Below are positions 1-24,100 of a stretch of 64,000 nucleotides of DNA, piece after piece. This DNA is from Cheilinus undulatus. Its lineage: Eukaryota > Chordata > Actinopteri > Labriformes > Labridae. Position 1 is the first letter of the stretch. Every line of letters starts with the position of its first letter. Below the pieces are notes generated by a model that did no database searches, had not been told where the DNA came from, and was given only the letters and a program-made list of their open reading frames with translations. Location: contig NC_054888.1 in the NCBI RefSeq assembly GCF_018320785.1, forward strand, positions 20,662,438 through 20,726,437, given 5' to 3'. Both the position numbers and the translations under genes were made by a program.

Positions 1-2040
1 TTCCACCCAGTTATCAAAAGTGTCGGTCTTATTTGTAGAGTTTAGATGACATGGGTGGAATCTGCTTCCGCTTCTTACCACTTCCACCCTATTTTCCAAA
101 TGTTGCCAACATGTTTGTGCAATTTAAACTCTCTTTTGGTAGATCATGACATTTCTGCAGTTTTTGATGCCATCAGTCATAAATAATACACAAAATAGAA
201 GTCAAACAATCCCAATAATGGGCAATTTATTATTTTTAAATCCAAATAAACAACAAACTCCTGTGTGTTGTCTTAGTTGCACAAATAAATTGGCAACATA
301 TGAAAAAATGGCAAAGCTCCACCTTTTCGGAAAACTGTGAGTCTTATCTCTAACCTTGTGGAGTTTAGACTGAGTATTGGCTTTCTCTCCTTACCACTTT
401 TTGGTAAATTCTCCATTGTTGCCAATGTATTTGTGCAATTTAGACGGTAATCCCCGGTTAGATTTATGACTGTAGATCATGAAGTTTCTGTATTTTTTGA
501 TTCTACTGATTTTTTAAACACTAGAGATCTGTAAGTAATAGTAAGGAAGATGTTGTCAACCTCAAAATACAGAAATGTTGCCAATGCAGTACTGTGTAAA
601 TTGCGCAAATATATTTCCCACAATTCTGTTCTGGACTTTGGCAGTTATTTTGTGCAATTAAGATAGTGTGTATAAGTTTGTCTGCAGTTTTTACCTGTTT
701 GATGCCACAGCAACAAAAAAAGAGTGAAAAAACACAGTAATGGGCAATTTATCATTTTTTTATGAAGTTGGCAACATTTGAAAAAATAACCTTTTCCACA
801 CATTTAACAGAAATTTCTGCCTTATTTGTGAAGTTTAGATAACATGGGTGGATCTGCCGTCCGTTGTCACCTCTTCCAACCAAATTTCCAAATGTTGCCA
901 ATATATTTGTGCAATTTAGACTCTCTTTTGGTAGATCATGACTTTTCTGTAGTTTTTGATACCACCGGTCATAAATAATACACACAAAAATAGAAGTCCA
1001 ACAATCCCCAAATTGGGCTTTTTTTAAAATTAAAATAAATGACAAACTCCTGTTTTTGTCTTAGTTGCACAGATAAGTTGGAAACATATTAAAATAAACA
1101 GCAAAGAACTCACCACCTCCAGCTATCTATGAAAATTTTTATTCTTAATTCAAACCTTGTGGAGTTTAGACTAAGTTGGTGGAATTGGCTTTTTTTCTGT
1201 GTCACGTTTTGCTCAATTATCCATTGTCGCCAATGAATTTGTGCAATTAGAAAGTAATGTCCGGTTAAATACATGACTGTAGATCTTAAAGTTTCTTTTC
1301 TTGTTGATTCTACTGAATTATGAAATAATGGAGAGCTGATCATTTTGAAAATGCAATGTGTTTAAGAGTTAGGAAGATGTTGTCAACCTCAGGATACAGA
1401 AATGTTGCCAGTGCAACACTGTAAATTGCACAAATATATTTCCTTCAATTCTCTTCTATGTGGCCAATGCTTTGTGCAATTACGACAAAGTGTTGAAATA
1501 TGTCTGCAGTTTTTTCTAGTCTGATACCACAGAAACAAAAATAAATTCCAACATACGCACAATAATGGGCAATTTTTTGTTTTCAGATTTTTGTTGGCAA
1601 CATTTGAAAAAAATGTGCTTTTCCACCCATTTCTCAAAAATGTTGTGAAATCTGCTTTTGCTTCTCGCCACTTTCACCCAATTTTCCAAATGTTGCCAAC
1701 GTGTTTGTGCAATTAGACTCACTTTTGCTAGATCCTGAAGTTTCTGTTCTTTTTGATTGCACCATTTTTTCTTTAATAATGGAGATCTGATTTTTTTTAA
1801 ATGCATTGTATTTCAGAGCACGGAGAATGTTGCCAACGTCACCCTGTCTAAATTCACTAGGAAATTTTCTTTGATTCTGTTCTGGAGTTTAGCCGATACA
1901 TTGTGCAATTTAGACAATTTGTAGAAGTTTATCTGCTAGTTTTGATGGTCAATAAACGAGAAATTGCCCAATATTTGTAGTTTTGTTGCTGTAATATCAA
2001 ACAGGTATCATTATGGTTTGATTTTTACTGGGATTATGTC
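1..2040. repeat. Tandem/dispersed repeat, unit about 0.8 kb, about 2.5 copies
   Basis: Matching landmarks recur about 790-830 nt apart: TTTAGATGACATGGGTGGA at 41 and TTTAGATAACATGGGTGGA at 834, and CCAAATGTTGCCAACxTGTTTGTGCAATT at about 97, 887 and 1687. Recurrent words are GTTGCCAA, TTGTGCAATTTAGAC and AATGGGCAATTT. No credible coding sequence. Fragments of the same family occur elsewhere in the window. Confidence 0.75.
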
Positions 2041-3347
2041 CCAGTTTATCATTCCGGTCTCAAGACATCCAGAAGAATTCCATACGTATCCGAAATATTT
2101 GGGTATGATTTTTGGTCCGTGTTGCCCAGCCCTATAAATCTTCATTTTGCTCTCAAATGAAACCAGTCTGGATGATTTTCTCGCTCTCTGCAGAGCTGAT
2201 AGCCAAACCTGTTTGCACCACTCTTCTTTGAGTGGATCGTGGATCCTCGGAGCTGTTGACACAGAGGAGCGAGTTTGTGGATTGTGTAGGTGAGCTGCGT
2301 GAATCACGGCTCTCCATGAACTTTCAGAGGTTCACTGTGTGCGTAAAAGAGGGCAACCCCGCGTCTAAAAATGTCTGGAAAAGCGGTGGCTCTTAATTAA
2401 AACACTCTGTCCTCTGTTTTACATCATGTTTTTTGGTGGAAAAACAGCCAAAAGTCGTATTTGGTTAAAGCTCGGGTCAAGCGTGTACTCATGTTTACCG
2501 TTTTCGTTTTTAGCCCCACTGCTCAGAGTTAACAGTCGCCTTTTGGACTGTCAGAAATTTTTACGACACCCTCATTGATGTGGCCCCGGGTGGAATTTAT
2601 TTGACTCCCAATTTCCCCAGGAATAAAGTATTTATATCTGGCTCTGGTGACCGCGGGCTTCCTCTCTGAGCGGCAGTCTTATGTCCACAGACCCACGTGG
2701 GGAGTGAGAGCGCACAGAGCGCGCTGCAGCCTGGAGCTGTCACCTCTGAGCGCGCTGCAAGAAATATCCACGAGAGACAGAGACACTGCTGCTGGGCTTA
2801 GAGAAGCAAAAGTGCACGATCCAGCTTAAAAGCGAGGAAAACCAGTATTCATGGGTGCAAATCTGCTTCTACTGGACTCCTTCTAGGGCTGGAAAAATGT
2901 GGAGTTTTGACGTTTTATTGATTTTTTGAATGCTGTAAAAGTTAAGACAGTATTGTTTATACTGAAATGTTTATCAGACAAGAAAATCAGATATGTAACT
3001 CTGGTTGATGGCAGCAAAAATAGAAGTCCTGGAGCGACAGTACTGATCAAAGATTACACATGGTCTAAAGACCCATTTATGCTCAACGTTAAATACGGAT
3101 CCGGATCCGGATGGAGCCTTCTGTCTGTGCTCTGCGTTCATTTTGTCCATATTTCTGTACGTTTTCGTAAAGCTTACCGAGCAGCAGTACCCCCCGAAAC
3201 CGTGGGGGCAGTGTTGCTGTCACTACCCGATACATAACTCTAGTGAGACACGAAGAAGGAATAACAATGGCGGAACTTTCTGAGGAAAAGTTGTGCAAGT
3301 TGGTTAGAAACGCTGCCTTCGTTTTTGTCTTTTATGCAAGAGGTACA
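2041..3347. other. No recognised gene
   Basis: Unique-looking and moderately CpG-rich in 2640-2840, then a stretch with GGATCCGGATCCGGAT near 3097. A short ORF beginning MAELSEEKLCKLVRN (3267 onward) was not recognised. Presumably dhh intron 1. Confidence 0.4.
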
Positions 3348-3355
3348 TTATCAAT

Positions 3356-3776
3356 TAGGGGTGCACCGATCGGTCGGCCAAAACCGGTATCGGCGCCGAT
3401 TTCCTTAATTTTAGGAGATCGGCGATTGGCCGATCCTTGTAAATAAGATCGGTGGATAAGATCAGTTTCATATGCCTCTACCTACTAAAATGTGAAAAAT
3501 GAACGACTAAAGGAACTGATATAATTTAGTAGTTTGGACAGCAATGCTTTAAACTTTTCATTTATATTTAAGAGAACTACCTCATGTGCATTTAAAACAA
3601 CAACTTTGCATTGTTTCACGGGTATTGTTCAACGTTATTCAATAAAATAAGATGGAACGTTGAAGGTGTATGCTGTCAGTTATAAAAAAAATTGGTATCA
3701 GCCAAAATCGGAATCGGCAGGTCAGGCTTTTTAAAGATCAGTGATCGGCCAGAAAATTGTAATCGGTGCACCCCTA
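3356..3776. mobile_element. Non-autonomous hAT element (MITE), 421 bp
   Basis: Terminal inverted repeats TAGGGGTGCACCGAT and ATCGGTGCACCCCTA, flanked by a perfect 8-bp direct repeat TTATCAAT at 3348-3355 and 3777-3784, the duplication length made by hAT transposases. The interior has no transposase; subterminal GATCGG/CCGATC words recur near both ends. Confidence 0.9.
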
Positions 3777-3784
3777 TTATCAAT

Positions 3785-5400
3785 CCCTCCTCCACAGTCG
3801 CCATATTTGTTTTTGAGTTTGTTGTTGTCATAAACTTTTGACTCTGGGCTGCCCCCCCCGGTGGATGTATTGGTTGACATCCATGCCAACGTAAAGGACG
3901 CATGGAAGTATATGAGCAGTGACGGTAACATCATTTGAAAAGGACGCATACATTTTCGTACGTAAAGGGAGTATAAATGGGACTTAAGGCTGCGGATCCT
4001 ACATTGTGTCTCAATGCTCAGTTGTGCCGTGTGACTTGATGCAAGTCTAAGAATGCCATGGGAATTTGTACAACCAACAGCCATACAAACTAAAGATACT
4101 TTCATGTGTTAAAAAGGTCATGTTGGTTTAGTGTGCCAAAATAGTTTGAAAACCACAAGTGTAAGGCAGTGTTTACGTGACAGCAATTCTGCCTCAAAAC
4201 GGTGATTCATGGTTGAATTTTGGCTCTTTGTTTGCACACCAGTGCCGTTTTAGATGCCTGAAAATAAACATTTCTAATCGGGTTCCAGAGTGCAACTTCT
4301 TCATGGCAGAACAGAGAATTTTCTCACATATTGTTTATGGTTCCATGCACAAGTAGATGGACTACATCAACAAAGGCATGAGTCCTGTTCTGGCTGCTCA
4401 CTTCCTGTCCACTCCACCTCATTGCCTCTACACCTGTGTTAACCATTTTGAACTCACCACTCTGTAAAGGAAGAAGATGTGCAAACGAGAGTGCAAAGTC
4501 TCAGTGTTGTCTCTACGTATCCACATGCACTGTCCTTGTTATCAAAAAGTTGTTGTCAGGACACAGAGCTTTTCTTTATTTCACTAAAATGAAAAACGAT
4601 TTAGTTTTCAGTGCATTGTTGTCTTGTAAATGTGGTCTAATTTTCATGAATACGTTGACATTTTTGGAAAAGTGTGCAGAACTCAACAGAAGAGATGGTT
4701 TCCGTGCACTTTTCTAACCTAGACTGGACCCTGAGCCTTTCATTACCACTGTAACTAAAATCTTAGTGATGCCTTAGTGAAATACCCTTATTGACATTAT
4801 AGTGAATCTACAGCCTCTCCTTCCAATGCTACATTTGTCTTGTTTACTTTCAGCTCTTTTCTGATTGGTTCTTATCTAGGATCTCCTATGCAGTATGGAA
4901 ATCAGCTCTATGTATACTACTTTCTTTACCCTCTGATTTCTGCATGCTTTTATGTGCCCCACTTTTCCACGGTGGTGTCATTTTTCATTGGTAAACCTGC
5001 AGGTGGTTTTCTCCACCGCATTTGTAGCATTTTCTAATATGCACCCTGGGCTTTGTTTGTGTGTCGCTGACCCTGTACACTGACCCTGCCACTCTGTTCC
5101 ATTTAAGAGGTTCTATCATGCCATGTAAATCCACTGTGTCTCTGTTTGCCAACTCCGTAGCTCATGCAAACTGGAGTGTTTTTTCCAAAGTCAGTCCGCC
5201 CTCTCACCGCAGCCTCCGCTGTATTCTGCCTTCAATCATGCCACAGCTCAAACAAATTACCAAAGTCACAGTCCTGCACCAGCGTTCCCACATGATCACC
5301 CACACTTTGCATCTTACTCTGATGCCCTCTGTTGGTACTAAGCTGCAATAACATTCCACAGTTGTTTCATAACAATTTAGGATTTTACTGACAATCTGTA
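3785..5400. other. No recognised gene
   Basis: AT-rich sequence with only short, unsupported ORFs. Nothing resembling hedgehog exon 1 was found. Confidence 0.4.
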
Positions 5401-5407
5401 CACATTT

Positions 5408-5545
5408 GTGATTTGTTTTTATGGCACCATTTTTGAACCAGTACACCAAAGAATTCTCCTGAGAAGAATCGAGGTCAATTGGAGCAATGGTGTGGCGTGC
5501 AAATCAACACAGACACACAGACGCACCCCCAATTATAGTAATGAG
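5408..5545. repeat. Dispersed repeat, shares sequence with 30597-30740
   Basis: Both places carry ATGGCACCA, TTGAACCAGTACACC-type, GAGGACAGTGGAGCAA-type and GGCGTGCAAATCAACACAGAC in the same order. Confidence 0.6.
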
Positions 5546-5614
5546 ATATTGCATAGTATATTTGTGCAGTTTAGATGGCGCTCTTTCTCTCTTGTATGGT
5601 AAAAATATGACTGA

Positions 5615-5695
5615 TGGGGGCGCAGATGGCCTAGTGGTTGGGGTGCGCCCCATGTAAACAATCAAGTCTGGGGAAAAAAAGACCCAAAACAAATC
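5615..5695 (+). mobile_element. Truncated tRNA-derived SINE head
   Basis: GGGGGCGCAGATGGCCTAGTGGTTGG-type start, with TGGCCTAGTGG matching the pol III box A of tRNA-like SINEs. No clear box B or tail follows, so it is a fragment. Confidence 0.55.
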
Positions 5696-5699
5696 TTTT

Positions 5700-17025
<11,326 letters not shown>

Positions 17026-18320
17026 GGACAGGAGACAGGTAACACAGGAAGACATTTTAATAAAACCAAAACCTGTCCCTCGCTTTTGACCTGCAGAGCC
17101 GTGCAGGACCACGACGGATGACTAAAGGGAGGTTTCTGCTGAGGCATGATGGGAGATTTTCTGCAGGAAACAGAAGAAGAAACTGTGAACAGACACAGAT
17201 GAATCCTCAAAAACACAAAGACAGAAAACAAGAGCACTCTGGGGTAGAAAGACTCGAAACACGTGAGGAATTCAAAAACTCTTGGAGACACAGGCATCCT
17301 TTAAAAACTATGAAACAGAAATCCTTGAAAATCACCTAAAAGTTCCTGAACTTACCTTTTAAAGCACACAATCAAATTTTTTTCCAGGCACACTTTTGCA
17401 ACCCACTGACCCCCCAGCTGAGCCCCACTGCTTTAAAGGTTCTAAATACAGAATTAAATGCACACATACTTTTCTGATCATTTCCCACTGATCTGGGATG
17501 AACTTCCTGAAATTGATCAGGATCTTTAAGTGTCAATTTTCTCCTGAAAGTGTCCCAACCTTCATTGTAAAATGTGATTAATTCAATATACTCTGTAAAT
17601 AATGGGAATACTGAGGCAAAGTTAAAGGGATTCTTGTTTCATTGTGAGTCTATGAGGATGCTGAGCTCTCTGCTGTAACATTAAAGCTTTGACAGAGATT
17701 TTAGAAGAAATGATAGAGTGTATTTAAGTCTTATTTGTTTACAGAAATCCATTCATGTTTTTGACATTATTGTGGGAGAAGAGATATTAAAAAAGATTTA
17801 TTTTTGAAATTAAATTATATAGAAATAAGAGATTTGTTGTGTCGTTTGTTGGAGTGGATGACCTGAACACACCTTTACTGACATCTAGTGGTTGGCGGTA
17901 GGAGCCACAGGCATTTTCTGCTCTCTGTGTGACAATATATAAAACACTGACGGCAAAATGCTCATAATCAGTTAAAGTATTCAGTGGTGGAGCGTTTCTA
18001 TTATTAGTTAAACTCCACTGATATCATGGCAACAAAAGTAGAAGTCCTAGACACACAATATTGGGCATTTTATTGTTTTTAAAATGTCAAACATTGCAGG
18101 CAAACTCCTGCACACTGTGTGAATCGTCCAAATTAATTGACGACTTTTGCAAAAGTGGGAAGACGAGCCCCTTCTCGTCACAATTTCCCCACTTTTCCAA
18201 GTGTCACCAACATATTTGTGCAGTTAAAAGATATATTTTCTTTGGCTGATACCGAGTACTGATCCGATTCTAGTGTAAAGTTCCTGGAGTGACTGTGCAG
18301 ACTAGCAATTTTTTTTATAC
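17026..18320. other. dhh 3' flank, no further gene
   Basis: Probable dhh 3' UTR at its left end. 18,000-18,260 holds a fragment of the 0.8-kb repeat family (GCAACAAAAGTAGAAGTCCT, ATTGGGCATTTTATTGTTTT). Confidence 0.45.
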
Positions 18321-18323
18321 CTA

Positions 18324-19248
<925 letters not shown>

Positions 19249-19259
19249 TATATTTGACT

Positions 19260-21089
19260 CTGAACACGGCTCAACAAATAGAATCATAATGTGCAGCATC
19301 TCTGTGACCCTAAGGTTGTTTTTCAGCTGATTTTTCAGATTTACTGCTATTAAAATAACAATAATACAGGGGGCTGCATCACAGGCTCTTTCTCTCTACA
19401 TTGTGCTCTATTCGGGCAGAATCACGTGATGACGGAACAGCCTGCTATTGGCTGACAATTAGCATTCAAGCTGGCGGTTATAAATGGCCGCAATTTGATT
19501 AAAATTGATTAAAAGACGTTCAATATCGGGGTTACTGGTGTTGATTTAATCGTTGAAGACCTGAAAAGTCAAAAGAGTTTCAGGGTAGCTGAAAATGCTG
19601 CCATAAGGGATTCAAACGCATCTTTGTGAAGGCCCAACGGCTAGCTTCAAGAGGAAAAGCTAGTAAGAGGCAACGATTTCTTCTTCGCTGCTCTAATAAC
19701 GGTAGGCTGTGAATGCAGTGCTTTCCGGCAGCCAAGAATAACTAATTTCCGGTTTATAGTGCTAACGGTTAGCAGGGCTAAATGACGCAAAATATAAAGC
19801 TAAACCAAACTTATCGGTTCTGTGCATAAACTCGTGTACCCGCTGAAACAAATACCTACATTTTAAGCAGTATTGGACGTGTTTGGTTCTGGTATAGGAA
19901 TCTGAACAACTCGAATTTTCTTTCTTTTTATGCCTTTATTGATAGAAAGATAGATTAAAAATCAGACTGATTATCTTTAAGTTTATGTTCTTCCTGAGAG
20001 CACTGATCATTATTATAATGGAGGTCTGATCATTTTGAAAACATGGAATTTAAAAGGATTTTGACAACCTCAGTTTACAGATATGTTGCCAAAGTTTTTT
20101 GACAAGTAGTTTATCTGCAATTTTTGATGATGATTTTTGTTCGGGGGCATTTTAAGGATTTATTGTATGCCATTTGCCTGCTAGTAATCTTCCAGTGCCT
20201 TGTTTCATCATGTCCACTGGATTTATCCAAATAATTTTCTTAATAAGAAGACATTTTGGGGGCTTTTGAAGGGCTTAGGCCCTGCTGTTGGGACCAGGGG
20301 TCCTTGGGTGGATATTTAAAATCTATGTTAGTGCTACTTTATCCAGTTTTGGGCCCTTATTTTAATTTTAGGTGCTATCTTAACCTTTCAGAACAGTTTT
20401 AGACGTATAAAACCGCCTGTTTTTGTTGCCTTTGTATCAGACAGGTTTGATTTAGACTAGAATCATATTAAAAGTTACAAGTCTGGGATTGTGACAACCA
20501 TCTATTAATCCAGATTAGTGCCATTCAGCTAAAATTATATCACTGTAAGATTAATGGTCGTATTACCAAGCCCTTTGTGCATGTGAATGTGTGATCGGAC
20601 TGATTTAGCCCTCACATTTGACTGGAAGCGCTCTGTGCGCATAAATAAATCCGTGCGTAAAGACAGACGGACCAGTTGCATGAATGCAACAGATGTCTGC
20701 TAATAATACCACCGCGCTGCGCCTTTAAGAGGATGACTGAGGAGGAAACTTAATATGTGTGCGCATCCAGCTCAAGTCTTCATCAATTAACAGTGAGAGC
20801 GACGATATCTGACCAGGCTGCTCTCTCAACCGAACTACACTTTGTTTTTTTTTTTACGGTTTTTGTTTATGCGCCTGTTTGTTTTGTGACACATTTCCCG
20901 GATTAAATTACGCATTGCACCTTTAAGAAGCTGTCAACGGGATTAGAGTTACGCGCAGTGAGCCAGGTCTCCCTTCCAAAGGGGTTTTACGCACCGCTGA
21001 AGGATCTCCTTCCTCGACATTTCTCCCTCTGTCCTCCTCTTCTTCTTCGCTGGTTCTGACACCGACAGGGAGCCTCCACGCCACGCACC
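19260..21089. other. Intergenic dhh/bin2-like; 5' flank of the bin2-like gene
   Basis: 19,420-19,900 is unique-looking. 20,000-20,160 and 20,400-20,530 hold more fragments of the 0.8-kb repeat family. 20,600-21,089 becomes CpG-richer and presumably contains the promoter and 5' UTR; no TATA box stands out. Confidence 0.4.
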
Positions 21090-21170
21090 ATGGCCGAGCC
21101 AGGGAAAGGGGTCACCGCCGGGAAACTGGCCATCAACGTCCAGAAGAGGCTGACCAGAGCGCAGGAGAAG
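21090..21170 (+). CDS. bin2: bin2-like exon 1: start codon and amphipathic N-terminal helix
   Basis: The start sits in CACCATGG, a near-ideal Kozak context. The 27 codons ([19 protein letters not shown] and on to AQEK) correspond to helix 0 of N-BAR proteins, the amphipathic segment that inserts in the membrane. Donor AAG|GTAAAG. The 5' flank (about 20,560-21,089) is GC-richer than its surroundings and shows no TATA box near the start. Confidence 0.9.
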
Positions 21171-24100
21171 GTAAAGTTTGAAACCCTCAGCTGATCAGAG
21201 GCTCACATGGCAGCGGGACACTGTGTCCTCCTGTCTCTGTGAAACCAGATCCCTCCGACTTTTAACCGTCAAACTTTGTCCATTAACGAACCAAAAAGTG
21301 CCTAAATGGGGTGTATACTCCTGTTTAATTTGTGGATTGTCCATGTCAGGCTACCGTAAGGGGTTTAAAACTGGTAACAGGTACCTAGGGCTGGGTCATA
21401 GGGGCTGAATACATACTAGTATATATGGTGTGTATCATTTATATCTGTAAAGGTCACACAAACTCTGATATGCTTTTGAACCTGTTTGATACCACAGGAA
21501 CAAAAATGGAAGCCCTACACACCCAATATTAGAAAAGGCTCAGTTTAAATTGCACAAATCCGTCAGCAGCATTTGGAAAACTCCTTTTCTAAATGCTCAC
21601 TCATACCAGGCCTTCCATACAGTGCTGGAGCACATTTGGCAAAACTTCCTGTGCCGTGGCACCGATGGATAAGGTGGGCTTTAGTGTGGCACAGTCGCTC
21701 ATGCACATGCAGAATTATGGCTGTAGAGTAGACGTCCTGCACAGCCAATATTAGACACTTTTAATCACAGAAGTTGAGGACACACTCTTACACATCATCT
21801 TGATTGCACAAAAACAGGCAACTTCTCCCACTGATGTTAAAATGTTTACTCTGAAAGGCTTGTGTTACTAGCTGATCAAATCTCCATTATTTTAGTGGCC
21901 AATAGCATCAGAAAGCACAGAAATGTAGCGATCTTCCAGCATAGTTTTAGCCAAGAGAGCAAGAACTGTCTGAGGCTGCTTCACAGTAACAGAATCGTAT
22001 TTCAGATTCAGAAAAGTTCAGCATTCTGGTGACAACACCTAGAGAGCTGTGCACACGGCTCTGCACGAACCTCTAGTATACTAGCCTGGCCAGTGGGGCT
22101 TTCTGATAGAACGGCACATGCATGCATCCCTTCTACAAAACACTACCTGTAATGCAAAAGGCTAATCATGCATATATCATTACATGAGATGTGACAACGA
22201 AAACAGTGGCGTTTTCAAAAGTTTGCACTCTGGGACCTACATATCAGGAACCCAAACACTGTTAATGTGTGAACCAACAGCCCAAATTCAATCAAAGGTG
22301 ACCATTTTTTCATGCAATTTTTGTGCAAAGTAGGCCTTTAATGTCTTTAAATCCCTCCCTCTGAAATGGGTTGACCTCTCCAGTATCTGAAATGTCTAGG
22401 GTTGGATAGTTTTGGTTCTTCCTCAGATACCTAGTCAATGTTTTTAAACCTGGTCGGTGCCTTAATGTTGCCTGAATCAATACTTTTTTAGGAAAAAAGT
22501 ATAGTAAAAGTCGGTGGATGAAACAAAGCTGCCTTGTTATCATAGATGAACAAACTGTCTCTCTGGTGACCCACATTTTACTAACCACTGTGACCCAACC
22601 ACTTTGTTTCCTACTGAAGGCAGGAGCGAGCTTTAATTGTGTTAATTCCAGACTCGATCTAATCCTGACCTGGTGCTTTCTGTTTTACAAGCTAGGAAGA
22701 AGCCATCTTACCCGGTTATATAGGCTTTCTTCAAATGCTTGACCCCTTCGGTCCTCAGGAGTTGTCTGGTCTGGAACCGTGCGTTTCTTTTTATTAGCCA
22801 AGCATTAGTAACTGTGACTTTAGCTCTTTTACCACCAATACCCCTTTCCCACTGGCCGAAAAACCTGTTTAAACACACCAACAATCGGCTCCAGTGGGAA
22901 CGACACGCCCGTGTGAACACGGGATGACTTTGGCGTAAAGTGCCTACGTCATTATATCGCCCCACAAAAGGACGCCGGCAGCTGAGGGACGTGCATTGTT
23001 GTTTTTTGGACTCAGCGTGTGAGATTTTTATTTACAAGATGGCACAGCACTAGCAAGACAGCAAGATCGGATAGCTTCTATTGATCCGTGGAGAAGAGGA
23101 GATTCAGTGCCAGGTCACAGGGACTGTGCGAGACACAACTATATACAACGTGCGCAACATCGAAAAGGAGTCACTTGCTGATTGTTAGCGGGTTTACTCG
23201 CGTTTAAAAAACAGCTTTTACACTCTAGTTTTAGTGGGCAAGCGGTACTAGTGAGCCTTGTTTGGTGGAGAGGGTTAATGTGATAGGGTAGAGCCCCCCA
23301 TGTGGCTATAATCTGTACTGCAGGGGTAGTGAGGGAAACAACAGGAGTAGGACACCCTCCTATGGAGTCTAGACACTGGTGGTGGTGTTGATGTTGAGGT
23401 GTAGACTTCTGAGAAGCTGGACCAGGAACCAATAAGGTGGCTTGGAGGAGGAGACTGAAGTATGCAGGATGAGATGATGCTGATTAACTGAATGGAGGTG
23501 GCTGGGGTGGAGTAGGGTTACAGCATCCACACTGAACGACAGGCTGACTGAAAAAGAGAATGACTGATTTAAAATCAGGTGCATGATGATTGGTTGTGGC
23601 AGAATCTGATTAGCTGGGTACTTAAGACCTGCAACGCACACAATCAGCTGATCAGTGGGAAGAATCTCCCTCGACCCAAATTTGGGTCCCGATCCAGACT
23701 TTGGGAAAGAATGCAATAGAACATAGAAGTAAAGGTCCAACTTCTTTATGTAAGAGGCTCATACATATCACATTTTGTGCCTTTCATTTGGAGTGGCAGA
23801 AGTTTGTGTTGGGTACCAAAATGAAGCACCAAAATCTGCTATGTGATTTGGTGCAGTAGGTATTGGATGTGTCAGTAATGGTACCATTATGGGACCAGAT
23901 ATTTATGCTCATGCCTTGATAGATCATCAGTAATGGTCAACAGCATTTATGCAAACAGATGCAATGGAAAAACAGTTGAAAGAAATGAATTATAAAACTA
24001 TAAACTATGAAATGTCAGTGATGGTGATGCAGCTACAACAAATGAGCAGATCTTTATTAAATTAAACACAAAGAACAGAATGTCTAGAACTTGTAGAAAG

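Noticed and set aside
3243-3446. ORF beginning MAELSEEKLCKLVRN as a small gene or exon
   Set aside because: It runs straight into the hAT MITE and no homologue was recognised; it is left as unexplained sequence.
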